64,000 bases of DNA from Frigidibacter albus (GCF_009908165.1 NZ_JAAAUC010000002.1:62001-126000), one strand, 5' to 3'; counted from the first letter of the stretch, positions 8,760 to 17,505 are shown. Program-made: numbers and translations. Notes: generated by a model not told the origin, from the letters alone.

Positions 8760-9847
8760 TGTATGTGGCGGTAAAGGGCGGCGAGCGCGCCATCGACAAT
8801 GCCCATGCCTGGCTGGCCGAGGAGCGCCGCGGCGATCCTTCGGTGCCCGAGCTTGGCGTGGCGCAGATCCGCGAGCAGCTGGCGCTGTCGGTCAACCGGG
8901 TGATGGCCGAGGGCTCGCTCTACGATCCCGATCTGGCCGCGCTGGCGATCAAGCAGGCGCGGGGCGACCTGATCGAGGCGGTGTTCCTGATCCGCGCCTA
9001 TCGCACCACGCTGCCCCGCTTCGGCGCCTCGCAGCCCGTGGACACGGCGGCGATGGACTGCCTGCGCCGGGTGTCGGCCACCTTCAAGGACGTGCCGGGC
9101 GGGCAGGTGCTGGGGCCGACCTTCGACTACACCCACCGCCTGCTGGACTTCAAACTGATGGCCGAGGGCGAGGCTCCTGTTGCGCCCGGCGAGCCGGTCG
9201 AGCCCGCTCCTGTGCCCCACGTCACCGGCTTCCTCAACCGCGACGGCCTGATTGAGCAGGAACCCGAGTCCGATGCCGCCCCCGGCGACCTGACCCGCGA
9301 GCCGCTGGAGCTTCCGGCCAGCCGCGCGCTGCGGTTGCAATCGCTCGCGCGCGGGGATGAGGGGTTTGTGCTGGGGATGGCCTATTCGACGCAGCGGGGC
9401 TATGCGCGCAACCATGCGTTCGTAGGTGAGCTTCGCATCGGAACCTGTTGTATCGAAATGGAAATCCAGGAACTCGGCTTCGCCGTGGAGATCGGTGAGG
9501 TGGAGTTGACGGAGTGCGAAACCGTCAACCAGTTCAAGGGCTCGAAGACGGAACCCCCTCAGTTTACAAGGGGTTACGGCCTGACCTTCGCGCAGAATGA
9601 ACGCAAGGCCATCTCCATGGCCCTCGTCGACCGCGCCCTGCGCTGGCGCGAGCTTGGCGAGGACGACTCCGGCGCCCCGGCGCAGGACGAGGAATTCGTG
9701 CTGATGCATTCCGACAACATCCAGGCGACCGGGTTCCTCGAGCATATCAAGCTGCCGCATTACGTCGATTTCCAGTCGGAGCTGGAGCTGGTGCGCAAGA
9801 TCCGGGCCGAGGCGATTGCGGCGAACAAGGACGCTCCCGATGTCTGA
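8759..9847 (+). CDS. phnI: Phosphonate C-P lyase subunit PhnI (nucleosidase)
   Basis: PhnI transfers the phosphonate to C1 of the ribose of ATP together with PhnG, H and L. The 362-residue protein starts MYVAVKGGERAIDNAHAWL and contains the long conserved central and C-terminal region (QSLARGDEGFVLGMAYSTQRGYARNH, then LTECETVNQF). Length matches E. coli PhnI (354). It overlaps phnH by one base, and its end overlaps the phnJ start by eight bases. Confidence 0.93.
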   Translation: MYVAVKGGERAIDNAHAWLAEERRGDPSVPELGVAQIREQLALSVNRVMAEGSLYDPDLAALAIKQARGDLIEAVFLIRAYRTTLPRFGASQPVDTAAMDCLRRVSATFKDVPGGQVLGPTFDYTHRLLDFKLMAEGEAPVAPGEPVEPAPVPHVTGFLNRDGLIEQEPESDAAPGDLTREPLELPASRALRLQSLARGDEGFVLGMAYSTQRGYARNHAFVGELRIGTCCIEMEIQELGFAVEIGEVELTECETVNQFKGSKTEPPQFTRGYGLTFAQNERKAISMALVDRALRWRELGEDDSGAPAQDEEFVLMHSDNIQATGFLEHIKLPHYVDFQSELELVRKIRAEAIAANKDAPDV

Positions 9848-10697
9848 TTACAACTTCGCCTATCTCGACGAAGAGACCAAGCGGATGATCCGCCGCGCGA
9901 TCCTGAAGGGCGTGGCGATCCCCGGCTATCAGGTGCCCTTCGCCAGCCGCGAGATGCCGATGCCCTATGGCTGGGGCACCGGCGGCGTGCAGGTGACCGC
10001 CGCCTGCCTGACGCCCGAGGATGTGCTGAAGGTCATCGACCAGGGCGCCGACGACACCACCAACGCCGTGTCGATCCGCAAGTTCTTCCAGCTCACCGCG
10101 GGGGTAGAGGTGACCGAGGCGACGGCCGGGGCAAGCCTGATCCAGACCCGCCACCGCATCCCCGAGGCTGCGCTGACCGAAGGCCAGATCGTGGTGTTCC
10201 AGGTGCCGATCCCCGAGCCACTGCGGTTTTTGGAACCGCGCGAGACCGAGACGCGCAAGATGCATGAGCTGGAAGAATACGGGCTTATGCATGTGAAGCT
10301 GTACGAAGACATCGCCCGCCACGGCCAGATCGCCACCGCCTATGCCTATCCGGTGAAGGTCGAGGGGCGCTATGTGATGGACCCCTCGCCGATCCCGAAA
10401 TTCGACAACCCGAAACTGGACGGCTCGCCGGCGCTGATGCTGTTCGGGGCCGGGCGCGAGCAGCGGATCTATGCGCTGCCGCCTTATACCAAGGTCGTCA
10501 GCCTCGATTTCGAGGATCACCCGTTCGAGCCGTCGAAGGCCGACCATGACTGCGACCTCTGCGGGGCCAGCGACACCTATCTGGATGAGGTGATCGTGGA
10601 CGATCAGGGCGGGCGGATGTTCGTATGCTCCGACACCGACCATTGCCGCTGCCGCCGCGAGGCGGGGCATGTGGGCAGGTTGGGGGTGGCAGCGTGA
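9840..10697 (+). CDS. phnJ: Alpha-D-ribose 1-methylphosphonate 5-phosphate C-P lyase PhnJ
   Basis: Radical SAM enzyme that breaks the carbon-phosphorus bond, releasing the alkane and leaving 5-phosphoribosyl-1,2-cyclic phosphate. From ATG 9840 the protein has 285 residues. The cluster-binding cysteines follow the exact PhnJ spacing C-X2-C-X21-C (C238, C241, C263), followed five residues later by C269, the counterpart of the catalytic Cys272 of E. coli. All key residues are intact. A 169-bp structured spacer separates it from phnK, unlike the tight couplings before it. Confidence 0.95.
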   Translation: MSDYNFAYLDEETKRMIRRAILKGVAIPGYQVPFASREMPMPYGWGTGGVQVTAACLTPEDVLKVIDQGADDTTNAVSIRKFFQLTAGVEVTEATAGASLIQTRHRIPEAALTEGQIVVFQVPIPEPLRFLEPRETETRKMHELEEYGLMHVKLYEDIARHGQIATAYAYPVKVEGRYVMDPSPIPKFDNPKLDGSPALMLFGAGREQRIYALPPYTKVVSLDFEDHPFEPSKADHDCDLCGASDTYLDEVIVDDQGGRMFVCSDTDHCRCRREAGHVGRLGVAA

Positions 10698-10727
10698 TGA
10701 TCCACCTCCTTCCTTCTCCTCTGTTTC

Positions 10728-10790
10728 CCGGACCGCTTGCGGTCCGGACCGCGCCCGCCCGCCCGCAAAGACGTTTCTGCGCGGGCGCGG
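10728..10790 (+). repeat. Two adjacent hairpins in the phnJ-phnK spacer
   Basis: The spacer 10698-10866 holds two strong inverted repeats. The first is CCGGACCG/CGGTCCGG at 10728-10747 with a 4-base loop. The second pairs CCGCGCCCGC (10749-10758) with GCGGGCGCGG (10781-10790) around a 22-base loop. Neither is followed by a T-run. They may stabilise the phnGHIJ part of the transcript or attenuate the downstream genes. I see no gene in this spacer. Confidence 0.55.
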
Positions 10791-10866
10791 TTCCCGCTCC
10801 CGCCTCGGTCGGGCGCGGTCCTCTGTCGTGCTCGCACCCCACACTCGAAGTCAGAAAGGCCGCCCG

Positions 10867-11637
10867 ATGACCCCGCTCCTGCAAGTCCGCGGCATCGAGA
10901 AGCGCTATGGCGCGCGGATCGGCTGCACTGGCGTTTCCTTCGACCTCTACCCCGGCGAGGTGATGGGGATCGTCGGCGAAAGTGGCTCGGGGAAGTCGAC
11001 GCTGCTGTCGTGCCTCGCGGGGCACCTCGCGCCCGACCAAGGGCAGGTGATCTTCGACACGCGGGCCAAGGGTCCGGTGGATACAGTGACGATGGCCGAG
11101 CCCGAGCGCCGGATGCTCGCCCGCACCGACTGGGCCTTTGTCCACCAGAACCCGCGCGACGGGCTGCGCATGGGCGTGTCTGCGGGCGGCAATGTCGGCG
11201 AGCGGCTGATGGCCGTCGGCGCGCGCAACTATGGCCAGATCCGCAGCAGTGCCGAGGACTGGCTGGGCCGGGTCGAGATTGCCGCCGACCGCATCGACGA
11301 CCGCCCCGCGGCCTTTTCCGGCGGGATGCAGCAGCGCCTGCAGATCGCCCGCAACCTGGTGACGGGCCCGCGGCTGGTGTTCATGGACGAGCCGACCGGG
11401 GGCCTCGATGTCAGCGTGCAGGCGCGGCTGCTGGACCTGCTGCGCGGCCTTGTGCGGCGGCTGGGGCTGTCGGCGGTGATCGTCACGCATGACCTTGCGG
11501 TGGTGCGGCTTCTGGCGGATCGTCTGATGGTGATGAAAGGCGGCCTTGTGGTGGAGACCGGGCTGACCGATCAGGTGCTGGACGATCCGCAGCATGCCTA
11601 CACGCAACTTCTGGTCTCCTCGGTGCTGCAGGTCTGA
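10867..11637 (+). CDS. phnK: C-P lyase ABC-type ATPase PhnK
   Basis: ABC-family ATPase that binds the C-P lyase core complex rather than a membrane permease. I start at ATG 10867 (MTPLLQVRGIEKRYG), 256 residues; an in-frame upstream extension encodes only spacer sequence. It has Walker A GESGSGKST, signature FSGGMQQR and Walker B RLVFMDEPTGGLD. The high similarity to dipeptide-importer ATPases is normal for PhnK. A CorA-like gene follows one base after the stop. Confidence 0.9.
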   Translation: MTPLLQVRGIEKRYGARIGCTGVSFDLYPGEVMGIVGESGSGKSTLLSCLAGHLAPDQGQVIFDTRAKGPVDTVTMAEPERRMLARTDWAFVHQNPRDGLRMGVSAGGNVGERLMAVGARNYGQIRSSAEDWLGRVEIAADRIDDRPAAFSGGMQQRLQIARNLVTGPRLVFMDEPTGGLDVSVQARLLDLLRGLVRRLGLSAVIVTHDLAVVRLLADRLMVMKGGLVVETGLTDQVLDDPQHAYTQLLVSSVLQV

Positions 11638-11638
11638 C

Positions 11639-12595
11639 ATGATCCATGCCTATTCCCCCGGGGCCAGCGGCCTTGACCGGCTTGCCGAAGGTGCCCCGCT
11701 GGAGGGCGCGCTGTGGATCGACCTCGATTGCCCCTCGGCTGCCGAGGTGGCGCGGATGGCGGCGCTTGGCGTCAGCGTGCCGACGCTGGAGGATATGCAG
11801 GAGATCGAGGTTTCGAGCCGGCTTTACCGCGACGGGGGCAGCGACGTGATGACGGTGGTGCTGCCCGGCCTGTCCGCGGCCCATGCCCCGGTCGAGGGGC
11901 CGGTGACCTTCCTGCTGTCGCCGGCGCGGCTGGTGACGGTGCGCCACCATGCCCCGCACCCGTTCGAGACCTTTCCGGCCCGGGCGGGCGGCGGCGTTGC
12001 CGGCTGCGCCACGCCCGAGCGGATCTTCATTGGCCTTGTCGATGAGAATATCAGCCGCCTCGCCGATCTGCTGGAGGCGGCCGGAACCGCGCTGACCGGC
12101 GTCATGGCGGGGGTGTTCGGCGGCAGCGGGGCGGCGCCCGCCGCGCTGCAGGCCACCTTGCAGCAGGTGGGCCTGCAGGGCGAGTTGCTGGGCCGCGTCC
12201 GCCTGAGCCTTTTGACGCTGGAACGGGCGCTGTCCTTCTACGCCCAGGGGCAGGAGACGAACGCCCCCGCCGAAGAGCTGACCGGAGTGATCGCTGGCGC
12301 GCTGCGCGATATCGAGGCGTTGGCGGTTCATGCCGATTTCCTGTCCAGCCGCGTGGCGCTGGCGGTGGATGCGACGCTGGGGATGATCAACCTGGCGCAG
12401 AACGCCACGGTGCGGGTGCTGTCTGTGGTGGCGGCGCTGTTCCTGCCGCCGACGCTGATCGCCTCGATCTACGGCATGAACTTCAAGGCAATGCCGGAGC
12501 TGAGCCAAAGCTGGGGATACCCCTTCGCGCTGATCCTGATGCTGGGATCGGTGCTTGTGACCTACCTGTTCTTCAGATGGAAAAAATGGCTGTGA
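11639..12595 (+). CDS. CorA/ZntB-family divalent metal transporter in the phn operon
   Basis: A 318-residue protein with a long cytoplasmic N-terminal domain and two C-terminal membrane helices. The helices flank the CorA selectivity motif GMN (IYGMNFKAMPE), and the protein ends in basic residues (RWKKWL). The family moves Mg2+ or other divalent ions. It begins one base after phnK and overlaps phnL, so it is part of the phn operon although it is not one of the known Phn proteins. It may supply metal to the ATP-dependent steps; that is inference. Confidence 0.85.
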   Translation: MIHAYSPGASGLDRLAEGAPLEGALWIDLDCPSAAEVARMAALGVSVPTLEDMQEIEVSSRLYRDGGSDVMTVVLPGLSAAHAPVEGPVTFLLSPARLVTVRHHAPHPFETFPARAGGGVAGCATPERIFIGLVDENISRLADLLEAAGTALTGVMAGVFGGSGAAPAALQATLQQVGLQGELLGRVRLSLLTLERALSFYAQGQETNAPAEELTGVIAGALRDIEALAVHADFLSSRVALAVDATLGMINLAQNATVRVLSVVAALFLPPTLIASIYGMNFKAMPELSQSWGYPFALILMLGSVLVTYLFFRWKKWL

Positions 12596-13317
12596 AGCCG
12601 CTTGAGGATGCCATGACCGATCCTGTGACCGATCCCGTGATCCACCTTGAGGGTGTTGCCAAGACCTTCACCCTGCACAATCAGGGCAGCGCCGTGATCC
12701 CGGTGATGGAGGGGGCAGAGCTGTCGGTGCATGCCGGCGAATGTGTGGGCCTGATCGGCGCCTCGGGCGCGGGGAAGTCGACGCTGATGCGGATGATCTG
12801 GGGGAACTACCTTGCCGCTGCGGGCACGATCCTGGTGGCGGGCACCGACGTGGCGAAGGCCGAACCGCGCGAGATCCTGGCACTGCGGCGGGGGCGGCTT
12901 GGCTATGTCAGCCAGTTCCTGCGGGTGGTGCCGCGGGTGCCGACGCTGGATGTGGTGGCCGAGCCGCTGCTGGTGCTGGGGGTGCCCGAGGCCGAGGCAC
13001 GGGCGCGGGCGGCCGACCTGCTGGCGCGGCTGCGGATCCCGGAGCGGCTCTGGTCGCTGTCGCCCACCACCTTCTCGGGCGGCGAGCAGCAGCGGGTCAA
13101 CATCGCCCGCGGCTTTGCCCATACCTGCCCGGCGCTGCTGCTGGACGAGCCGACCGCGAGCCTAGATGCGGCAAACCGCGAGACGGTGCTGGGGCTGATC
13201 GAGGAGGCCAAGGCGCGGGGGGCGGCGATCATCGGCATCTTCCATGACGAGGCGGCGCGGAGCCGGGTCTGCGACCGGGTGGTGAACGTGTCGGATTTCA
13301 CCCCGAAGGCGGCGTGA
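12577..13317 (+). CDS. phnL: C-P lyase ABC-type ATPase PhnL
   Basis: Second ABC ATPase of the C-P lyase machinery, needed for making the ribosyl-phosphonate. It has Walker A GASGAGKST, signature FSGGEQQRVNIAR and Walker B LLLDEPTASLD, all complete. The longest reading starts at ATG 12577 (246 residues). ATG 12613, with GAGG five bases upstream, gives MTDPVTDPVIHLEG and is the more family-like start. The gene overlaps the CorA-like gene upstream and phnN downstream. Confidence 0.9.
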   Translation: MEKMAVKPLEDAMTDPVTDPVIHLEGVAKTFTLHNQGSAVIPVMEGAELSVHAGECVGLIGASGAGKSTLMRMIWGNYLAAAGTILVAGTDVAKAEPREILALRRGRLGYVSQFLRVVPRVPTLDVVAEPLLVLGVPEAEARARAADLLARLRIPERLWSLSPTTFSGGEQQRVNIARGFAHTCPALLLDEPTASLDAANRETVLGLIEEAKARGAAIIGIFHDEAARSRVCDRVVNVSDFTPKAA

Positions 13318-13874
13318 TGAGTTTGGGCAGGGCATTCGCCGTCGTGGGCCCCTCCGGCTCCGGCAAGGACACGCTGATCGCGGCGGTCGCGGACCTGCCC
13401 GGCCTGCACCTCGTGCGCCGGGTCATCACCCGCCCCGAATCGGCCGGGGGCGAGCCCTCCGAAGGCGCCACCGAGGCCGAATTCGCCGCCCGCGCCGCTG
13501 CGGGCGCCTTCGCGCTGACATGGCAGGCGCATGACCTGCATTACGGCATCCCCGCCAGCGCGGTCGCCGCGCAGCAGGCGGGGGCGACCGTGCTCTTCAA
13601 CGGCTCCCGCGCCATGCTGGCGCAGGCGGCCGAGGTCTTCCCCGGGCTCAATGTGCTGCTGGTGACGGCAAGCCCCGAGACCCTCGCAGACCGCCTCGCC
13701 ACCCGCGGCCGCGAATCGCGCGAGGACATCGCGGCGCGCCTCGCCCGGGCGCAGTTCGACCTGCCGCCCGGCCTGCCGGTGATCCACATCGACAATGATG
13801 GCGCGCTGGAGACGGCGGCCGAGGCGATGCGGGCCGCGCTTCAGCCCGCCACCCTTCAACCGGACAAGGCGTAG
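13317..13874 (+). CDS. phnN: Ribose 1,5-bisphosphate phosphokinase PhnN
   Basis: Phosphorylates ribose 1,5-bisphosphate to PRPP, the last step in recycling the ribose released by the C-P lyase pathway. It has 185 residues from ATG 13317, which overlaps the phnL stop as TGATG; a GTG at 13314 is an alternative. The guanylate-kinase-like P-loop GPSGSGKDT is at residues 11-19. Its 3' end overlaps the convergent DUF1045 gene by 19 bases. Confidence 0.9.
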   Translation: MSLGRAFAVVGPSGSGKDTLIAAVADLPGLHLVRRVITRPESAGGEPSEGATEAEFAARAAAGAFALTWQAHDLHYGIPASAVAAQQAGATVLFNGSRAMLAQAAEVFPGLNVLLVTASPETLADRLATRGRESREDIAARLARAQFDLPPGLPVIHIDNDGALETAAEAMRAALQPATLQPDKA

Positions 13875-14545
13875 CGATGCAGGATATGGAAGCGCCCGTC
13901 ACCAGCCTCGCCGAACAGGCAGATATCACGGATCACGAACGGCCTCGGCAGCAGCGGCGCCACCACCGGCGCCAGCAGCGCCTCCAGCGCCCGCGCCTCA
14001 TCGTCGGGCAGCGCGCCGGTCAGCGTCAGGTGAAAGCGGAATTCCTGCATCACATAGGGATAGCCCCAGCGGTCCAGCAGGTCCTTCTGCGCATCGGTCA
14101 GCCGCGCGCTTTGCCGGCGCATCATCGCTTCGGGCGTCAGCGCCGCGCGGTAGGGGTCGAGGTCCTGCACCGCCTTGGCAGCCAGCGCCTCCAGCCCCGA
14201 GGTGTTCCCCGTCGGCACCAGCGCCAGGAACCCGCCCAGCCGGTGCAGCGCCAGCCCGTCCAGCGTGACGGGCGCCAGGCTCTCCGCCAGCCGCTCCACC
14301 GCGCCGTGCAGGCCGGTGGCACTCGCGCCCTCCACCAGCCGGAACGGCGGCTTCAGCGTGCCGTGGAAGCCGTATTTGCGCGGCGTATCGGTCAGCTCCG
14401 CCACCGGGCGCGGCAGGCCCGGCAGCGGCGGATGCTCGCGGTCAATCCCGCGCGCCGCGTCCCAGCCCAGCCAGGCCGCGCCGAATTCGGCCAGCGAGCC
14501 CGGCTCCGGGGCCCAGTAGATTGCATATCGCTGGAAGTCTTTCAT
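13856..14545 (-). CDS. DUF1045 phosphonate-operon protein, 2H-phosphoesterase-like
   Basis: Member of the DUF1045 family found in alphaproteobacterial phn clusters. From ATG 14545 it has 229 residues. It carries the two His-x-Thr motifs of 2H phosphoesterases: HGTL at 61-64 and HLTL at 172-175. Such enzymes open cyclic phosphates or ligate RNA ends. The PhnP step, opening 5-phosphoribosyl-1,2-cyclic phosphate, has no dedicated gene here, so this protein is a candidate for it. The family and motifs are seen; the reaction is inferred. Confidence 0.8.
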   Translation of the reverse strand: MKDFQRYAIYWAPEPGSLAEFGAAWLGWDAARGIDREHPPLPGLPRPVAELTDTPRKYGFHGTLKPPFRLVEGASATGLHGAVERLAESLAPVTLDGLALHRLGGFLALVPTGNTSGLEALAAKAVQDLDPYRAALTPEAMMRRQSARLTDAQKDLLDRWGYPYVMQEFRFHLTLTGALPDDEARALEALLAPVVAPLLPRPFVIRDICLFGEAGDGRFHILHRYALSG

Positions 14546-14681
14546 GCGCCCTCTCATAGTGCCGCCGCGTCTCGGCTATGTGACACGGGCAGGCCGCCCG
14601 TTGAAGCCGCTGCCACGCCCATCAGCCGCAACCCGCCGATGCCCCACAACCCTTACGTGCAGACCGACCAAGGACCAGACC

Positions 14682-15830
14682 ATGACCGAAACCATTCTCG
14701 CCAATGCCACCCTCGTGCTGCCGGATCGGACGCATTCCGGCAGCCTCTGCCTCAAGGACGGGCGGATTGCCGAGATCGGCGCGGGCACGGCCGTCCCCCC
14801 CGGTGCCATCGACTGCGGCGGTGACTTTCTGGCCCCGGGCCTGATCGAGCTGCATACCGACAACCTCGAACGCCATATCCAGCCGCGCCCCGGCGTCGAC
14901 TGGCCCCATGCCGCCGCGATCATCGCCCATGACGCGGAACTCGCCGGCACCGGCATCACCACGGTCTTCGACGCGATGCGCGTGGGATCGATCTCCAAGG
15001 GCACCGAGCAGGGCGGCGACTATGCCAAATACGCGCGCGGGCTGGCCAGCGAGCTGCTGGAGCTTCGAGGCCAGGGGGCGCTCCGCATCAGCCATTTCCT
15101 GCATCTGCGCGCCGAGGTCTGTTCCGAAACCCTGATCGCCGAGCTCGATGAGTTCACCCCCGAGGACCGCGTCGGCATCGTCAGCCTGATGGACCACACC
15201 CCCGGCCAGCGCCAGTTCCGCGATGTCAGCAAGCTGGCGCGCTATGTGATGGGCAAGCATGGCATGTCCGAGGCCGGCTTTGCCGAGCATGTCGCGCGGC
15301 TCAAGGGCTTGCGCGACACCTTCGGCGACGCGCATGAGGCGGCGGCGGTCGCGGTCGCCCGCCGCCTCGGCGCCACGCTCGCCAGCCATGACGACACCAC
15401 CGAGGAACAGGTGATCACCTCCGCCTCCTACGGCATCCGTCTGGCGGAGTTCCCGACCACCGAGGAAGCCGCTCGCGCCTGCCACGCCTATGGCATCCAG
15501 GTGATGATGGGGGCGCCGAACCTGATCCGCGGCGGCTCCCACTCCGGCAATGTCGCCGCCCGCGATCTGGCCGAGGCGGGGCTGCTCGACATCGTCTCCT
15601 CCGACTACGTCCCCGCCGCCCTCCTGTCGGCGGCGCTGATGCTCGGCGACATCTGGGACGACATGGCCCGCGGGATCGCCACCGTCACCGCCGCCCCGGC
15701 CCGCGCCGCCGGGCTCGAGGATCGCGGCCGCCTGATCCCGGGTGCCCGCGCCGACCTGATCCGCTTCACCCGCGCCGGCGCCACCCCCGTGCTGCGCGAA
15801 ACCTGGGTGCAGGGCCGCCGGGTCGCCTGA
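14682..15830 (+). CDS. phnM: Alpha-D-ribose 1-methylphosphonate 5-triphosphate diphosphatase PhnM
   Basis: Removes pyrophosphate from the ribosyl-phosphonate triphosphate before PhnJ acts. The 382-residue amidohydrolase has the metal ligands of HTDNLERH (H58, D60), later SHDDTTEEQ and MGAPNLIRGGSHSGN, and a C-terminal ADLIRF segment. The start at 14682 is supported by AAGGA at 14670-14674, seven bases upstream. It is divergent from the DUF1045 gene and would be followed by a hairpin repeat acting as terminator. This is the canonical copy, closer to E. coli PhnM than the one at 5558-6736. Confidence 0.92.
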   Translation: MTETILANATLVLPDRTHSGSLCLKDGRIAEIGAGTAVPPGAIDCGGDFLAPGLIELHTDNLERHIQPRPGVDWPHAAAIIAHDAELAGTGITTVFDAMRVGSISKGTEQGGDYAKYARGLASELLELRGQGALRISHFLHLRAEVCSETLIAELDEFTPEDRVGIVSLMDHTPGQRQFRDVSKLARYVMGKHGMSEAGFAEHVARLKGLRDTFGDAHEAAAVAVARRLGATLASHDDTTEEQVITSASYGIRLAEFPTTEEAARACHAYGIQVMMGAPNLIRGGSHSGNVAARDLAEAGLLDIVSSDYVPAALLSAALMLGDIWDDMARGIATVTAAPARAAGLEDRGRLIPGARADLIRFTRAGATPVLRETWVQGRRVA

Positions 15831-15870
15831 TCCTGCCGCCTGACCCTTCGTGCCAGCCTGCGTCTTCAGA

Positions 15871-15924
15871 CCTTTGCCTTTTCCAAACATCCTCGGGGGG
15901 TCCGGGGGGCAGAAGGCCCCCCGG
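15871..15924 (+). repeat. Interspersed hairpin repeat, copy A (after phnM)
   Basis: It begins with CCTTTGCCTTTTCCAAACATCC and ends in a strong hairpin CCGGGGGGC/GCCCCCCGG (15902-15924, loop AGAAG). Close copies lie at about 19308, 41057 and 57194. It follows the phnM stop and could end that transcript, but there is no T-run after the hairpin. Confidence 0.7.
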
Positions 15925-15959
15925 CGTCCCGCAGGCCCAGCCTCAAAGGATCGCCCCTG

Positions 15960-16877
15960 ATGCAAGACGTCTTCACCGCCCCCGGCCGCTTCTACCGCGG
16001 CAACCTGCACACCCACTCAGACCGCTCCGACGGCGTGCTGACCCCCGAGGAGGTCTGCCGACGCTACCGGGCCGAGGGTTATGATTTCCTCGCCCTCACC
16101 GACCATTTCATCGGCATCTACGACTATCCCATCGTCGACACGCGCCCGTTCCGCGCGCCCGGCTTCACCACGCTGCTGGGGGCCGAGCTGCATTCCGGGC
16201 CGATGGCGAATGGCGATCTGTGGCATATCCTCGCCGTCGGCCTGCCCGAGGAGTTCGCCCCCGGCAACGCCCCGCATTTCCGCGCCGTGCCGGGGCAGGA
16301 GACCGGGCCCGAGATTGCCGCCCGCGCCGCGGCTGCCGGCGCCTTCGTCGCCGTCGCGCATCCGCATTGGTCGGGGCTGACGCTGGAAGACGCGCGCAGC
16401 CTCACGGCCGCCCATGCGGTCGAGATCTACAACCACGGCTGCCATACCGGGGCCGATCGCGGCGACGGCTTCGTCATCGCCGATCTCTTGCTGTCCGAAG
16501 GCCGCCGCCCCAGCCTGATCGCCACCGATGACGCGCATTTCACCGAGCCGGACCATTTCGGCGGCTGGGTGATGGTCAAGGCCGAGGCGAATGAGCCGGA
16601 GGCTTTGCTGGCGGCGCTGAAGGCGGGGATGTTCTATTCCAGCCAAGGCCCCGAGATCCGCGGCATCGACATCACCAAGACGACGGTGGAGGTGCAATGT
16701 TCGGCCGCCGTCACGGTGATCGTGCAGGGGCAGGCGACAGCGGCGGTCGCGGTCAACGGCCAGTCGATGACCCGCGCCAGCATCCGCCGCGACCGCTTTG
16801 CCGCCTCGCCCTGGCTGCGGGTGACGGTGATCGACGCCGCCGGGCGGCGGGCCTGGTCGAACGCCTATTGGGTGTGA
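15960..16877 (+). CDS. PHP-domain metallohydrolase (CehA/McbA-like)
   Basis: A 305-residue cytoplasmic protein with a PHP metal-dependent phosphoesterase domain. The visible ligand motifs are HTHSDRSDG (17-25), LTDHF, a VAHPHW segment and ATDDAH near residue 185. A small beta-rich C-terminal domain follows. PHP enzymes hydrolyse phosphate esters, and a PHP member (PhnPP) is known to open cyclic ribose phosphate in another C-P lyase pathway. Its place after phnM makes it a second candidate for the missing PhnP step. It converges closely on ureG. Confidence 0.78.
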   Translation: MQDVFTAPGRFYRGNLHTHSDRSDGVLTPEEVCRRYRAEGYDFLALTDHFIGIYDYPIVDTRPFRAPGFTTLLGAELHSGPMANGDLWHILAVGLPEEFAPGNAPHFRAVPGQETGPEIAARAAAAGAFVAVAHPHWSGLTLEDARSLTAAHAVEIYNHGCHTGADRGDGFVIADLLLSEGRRPSLIATDDAHFTEPDHFGGWVMVKAEANEPEALLAALKAGMFYSSQGPEIRGIDITKTTVEVQCSAAVTVIVQGQATAAVAVNGQSMTRASIRRDRFAASPWLRVTVIDAAGRRAWSNAYWV

Positions 16878-16893
16878 ATGCGGGGGCGGGCGC

Positions 16894-17505
16894 CTACAGC
16901 CCGCCCTCCTTCAGCACGAAGGCGACGATTTCGTCCACGCCGCGCCCGGCCCTGAGGCTCGCCATCACATAGGGGCGCTGCCCGCGGGCGGCGCGGGTGT
17001 CGGCCTCCAGCAGCACCGGATCGACGCCGACATGCGGCGCGAGGTCGATCTTGTTGACCACAAGCAGGTCCGACCGCGTGACGCCCGGCCCCTTCTTGCG
17101 CGGGATGTCCTGCCCGGCGGCGGTGTCGATCACGTAGATCGTCACATCCGCCAGCTCGGGCGAAAACGTCGCCGCCAGATTGTCGCCGCCGCTCTCGATC
17201 AGCACGATGTCGAGATCGGGGAAGGCGCCGCGCAGGTCGGCGATGGCGGCGAGGTTGATGCTGGCATCCTCGCGGATCGCGGTATGCGGGCAGCCGCCGG
17301 TCTCGACCCCGCGGATGCGCTCGATCGGCAGCGCCTGCGCGCGCATCAGGTATTCGGCATCCTCGCGGGTGTAGATGTCATTGGTGACGACGGCGATGGA
17401 AAAGCGGTCGCGCAAGGCCCGGCACAGCTGTTCGGTCAGCGTGGTCTTGCCGGCGCCGACCGGGCCGCCGATGCCGATGCGGAGCGGGCCGTGGGGGCTT
17501 GTCAT
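16894..17505 (-). CDS. ureG: Urease accessory GTPase UreG
   Basis: SIMIBI-class GTPase that couples GTP hydrolysis to nickel insertion into urease. The 203-residue protein has the P-loop GGPVGAGKT (13-21), the [10 protein letters not shown] region, the nickel/zinc-binding CPH motif in [15 protein letters not shown], and the NKID guanine-recognition motif. All hallmarks are intact and the length is normal. It is the last gene of a ureE-ureF-ureG group, 40 bp after ureF. Confidence 0.94.
   Translation of the reverse strand: MTSPHGPLRIGIGGPVGAGKTTLTEQLCRALRDRFSIAVVTNDIYTREDAEYLMRAQALPIERIRGVETGGCPHTAIREDASINLAAIADLRGAFPDLDIVLIESGGDNLAATFSPELADVTIYVIDTAAGQDIPRKKGPGVTRSDLLVVNKIDLAPHVGVDPVLLEADTRAARGQRPYVMASLRAGRGVDEIVAFVLKEGGL

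Noticed and set aside
14622-16016. A 464-residue minus-strand frame opposite phnM
   Set aside because: Antisense to a confident PhnM, it is low-complexity and runs through a hairpin repeat.
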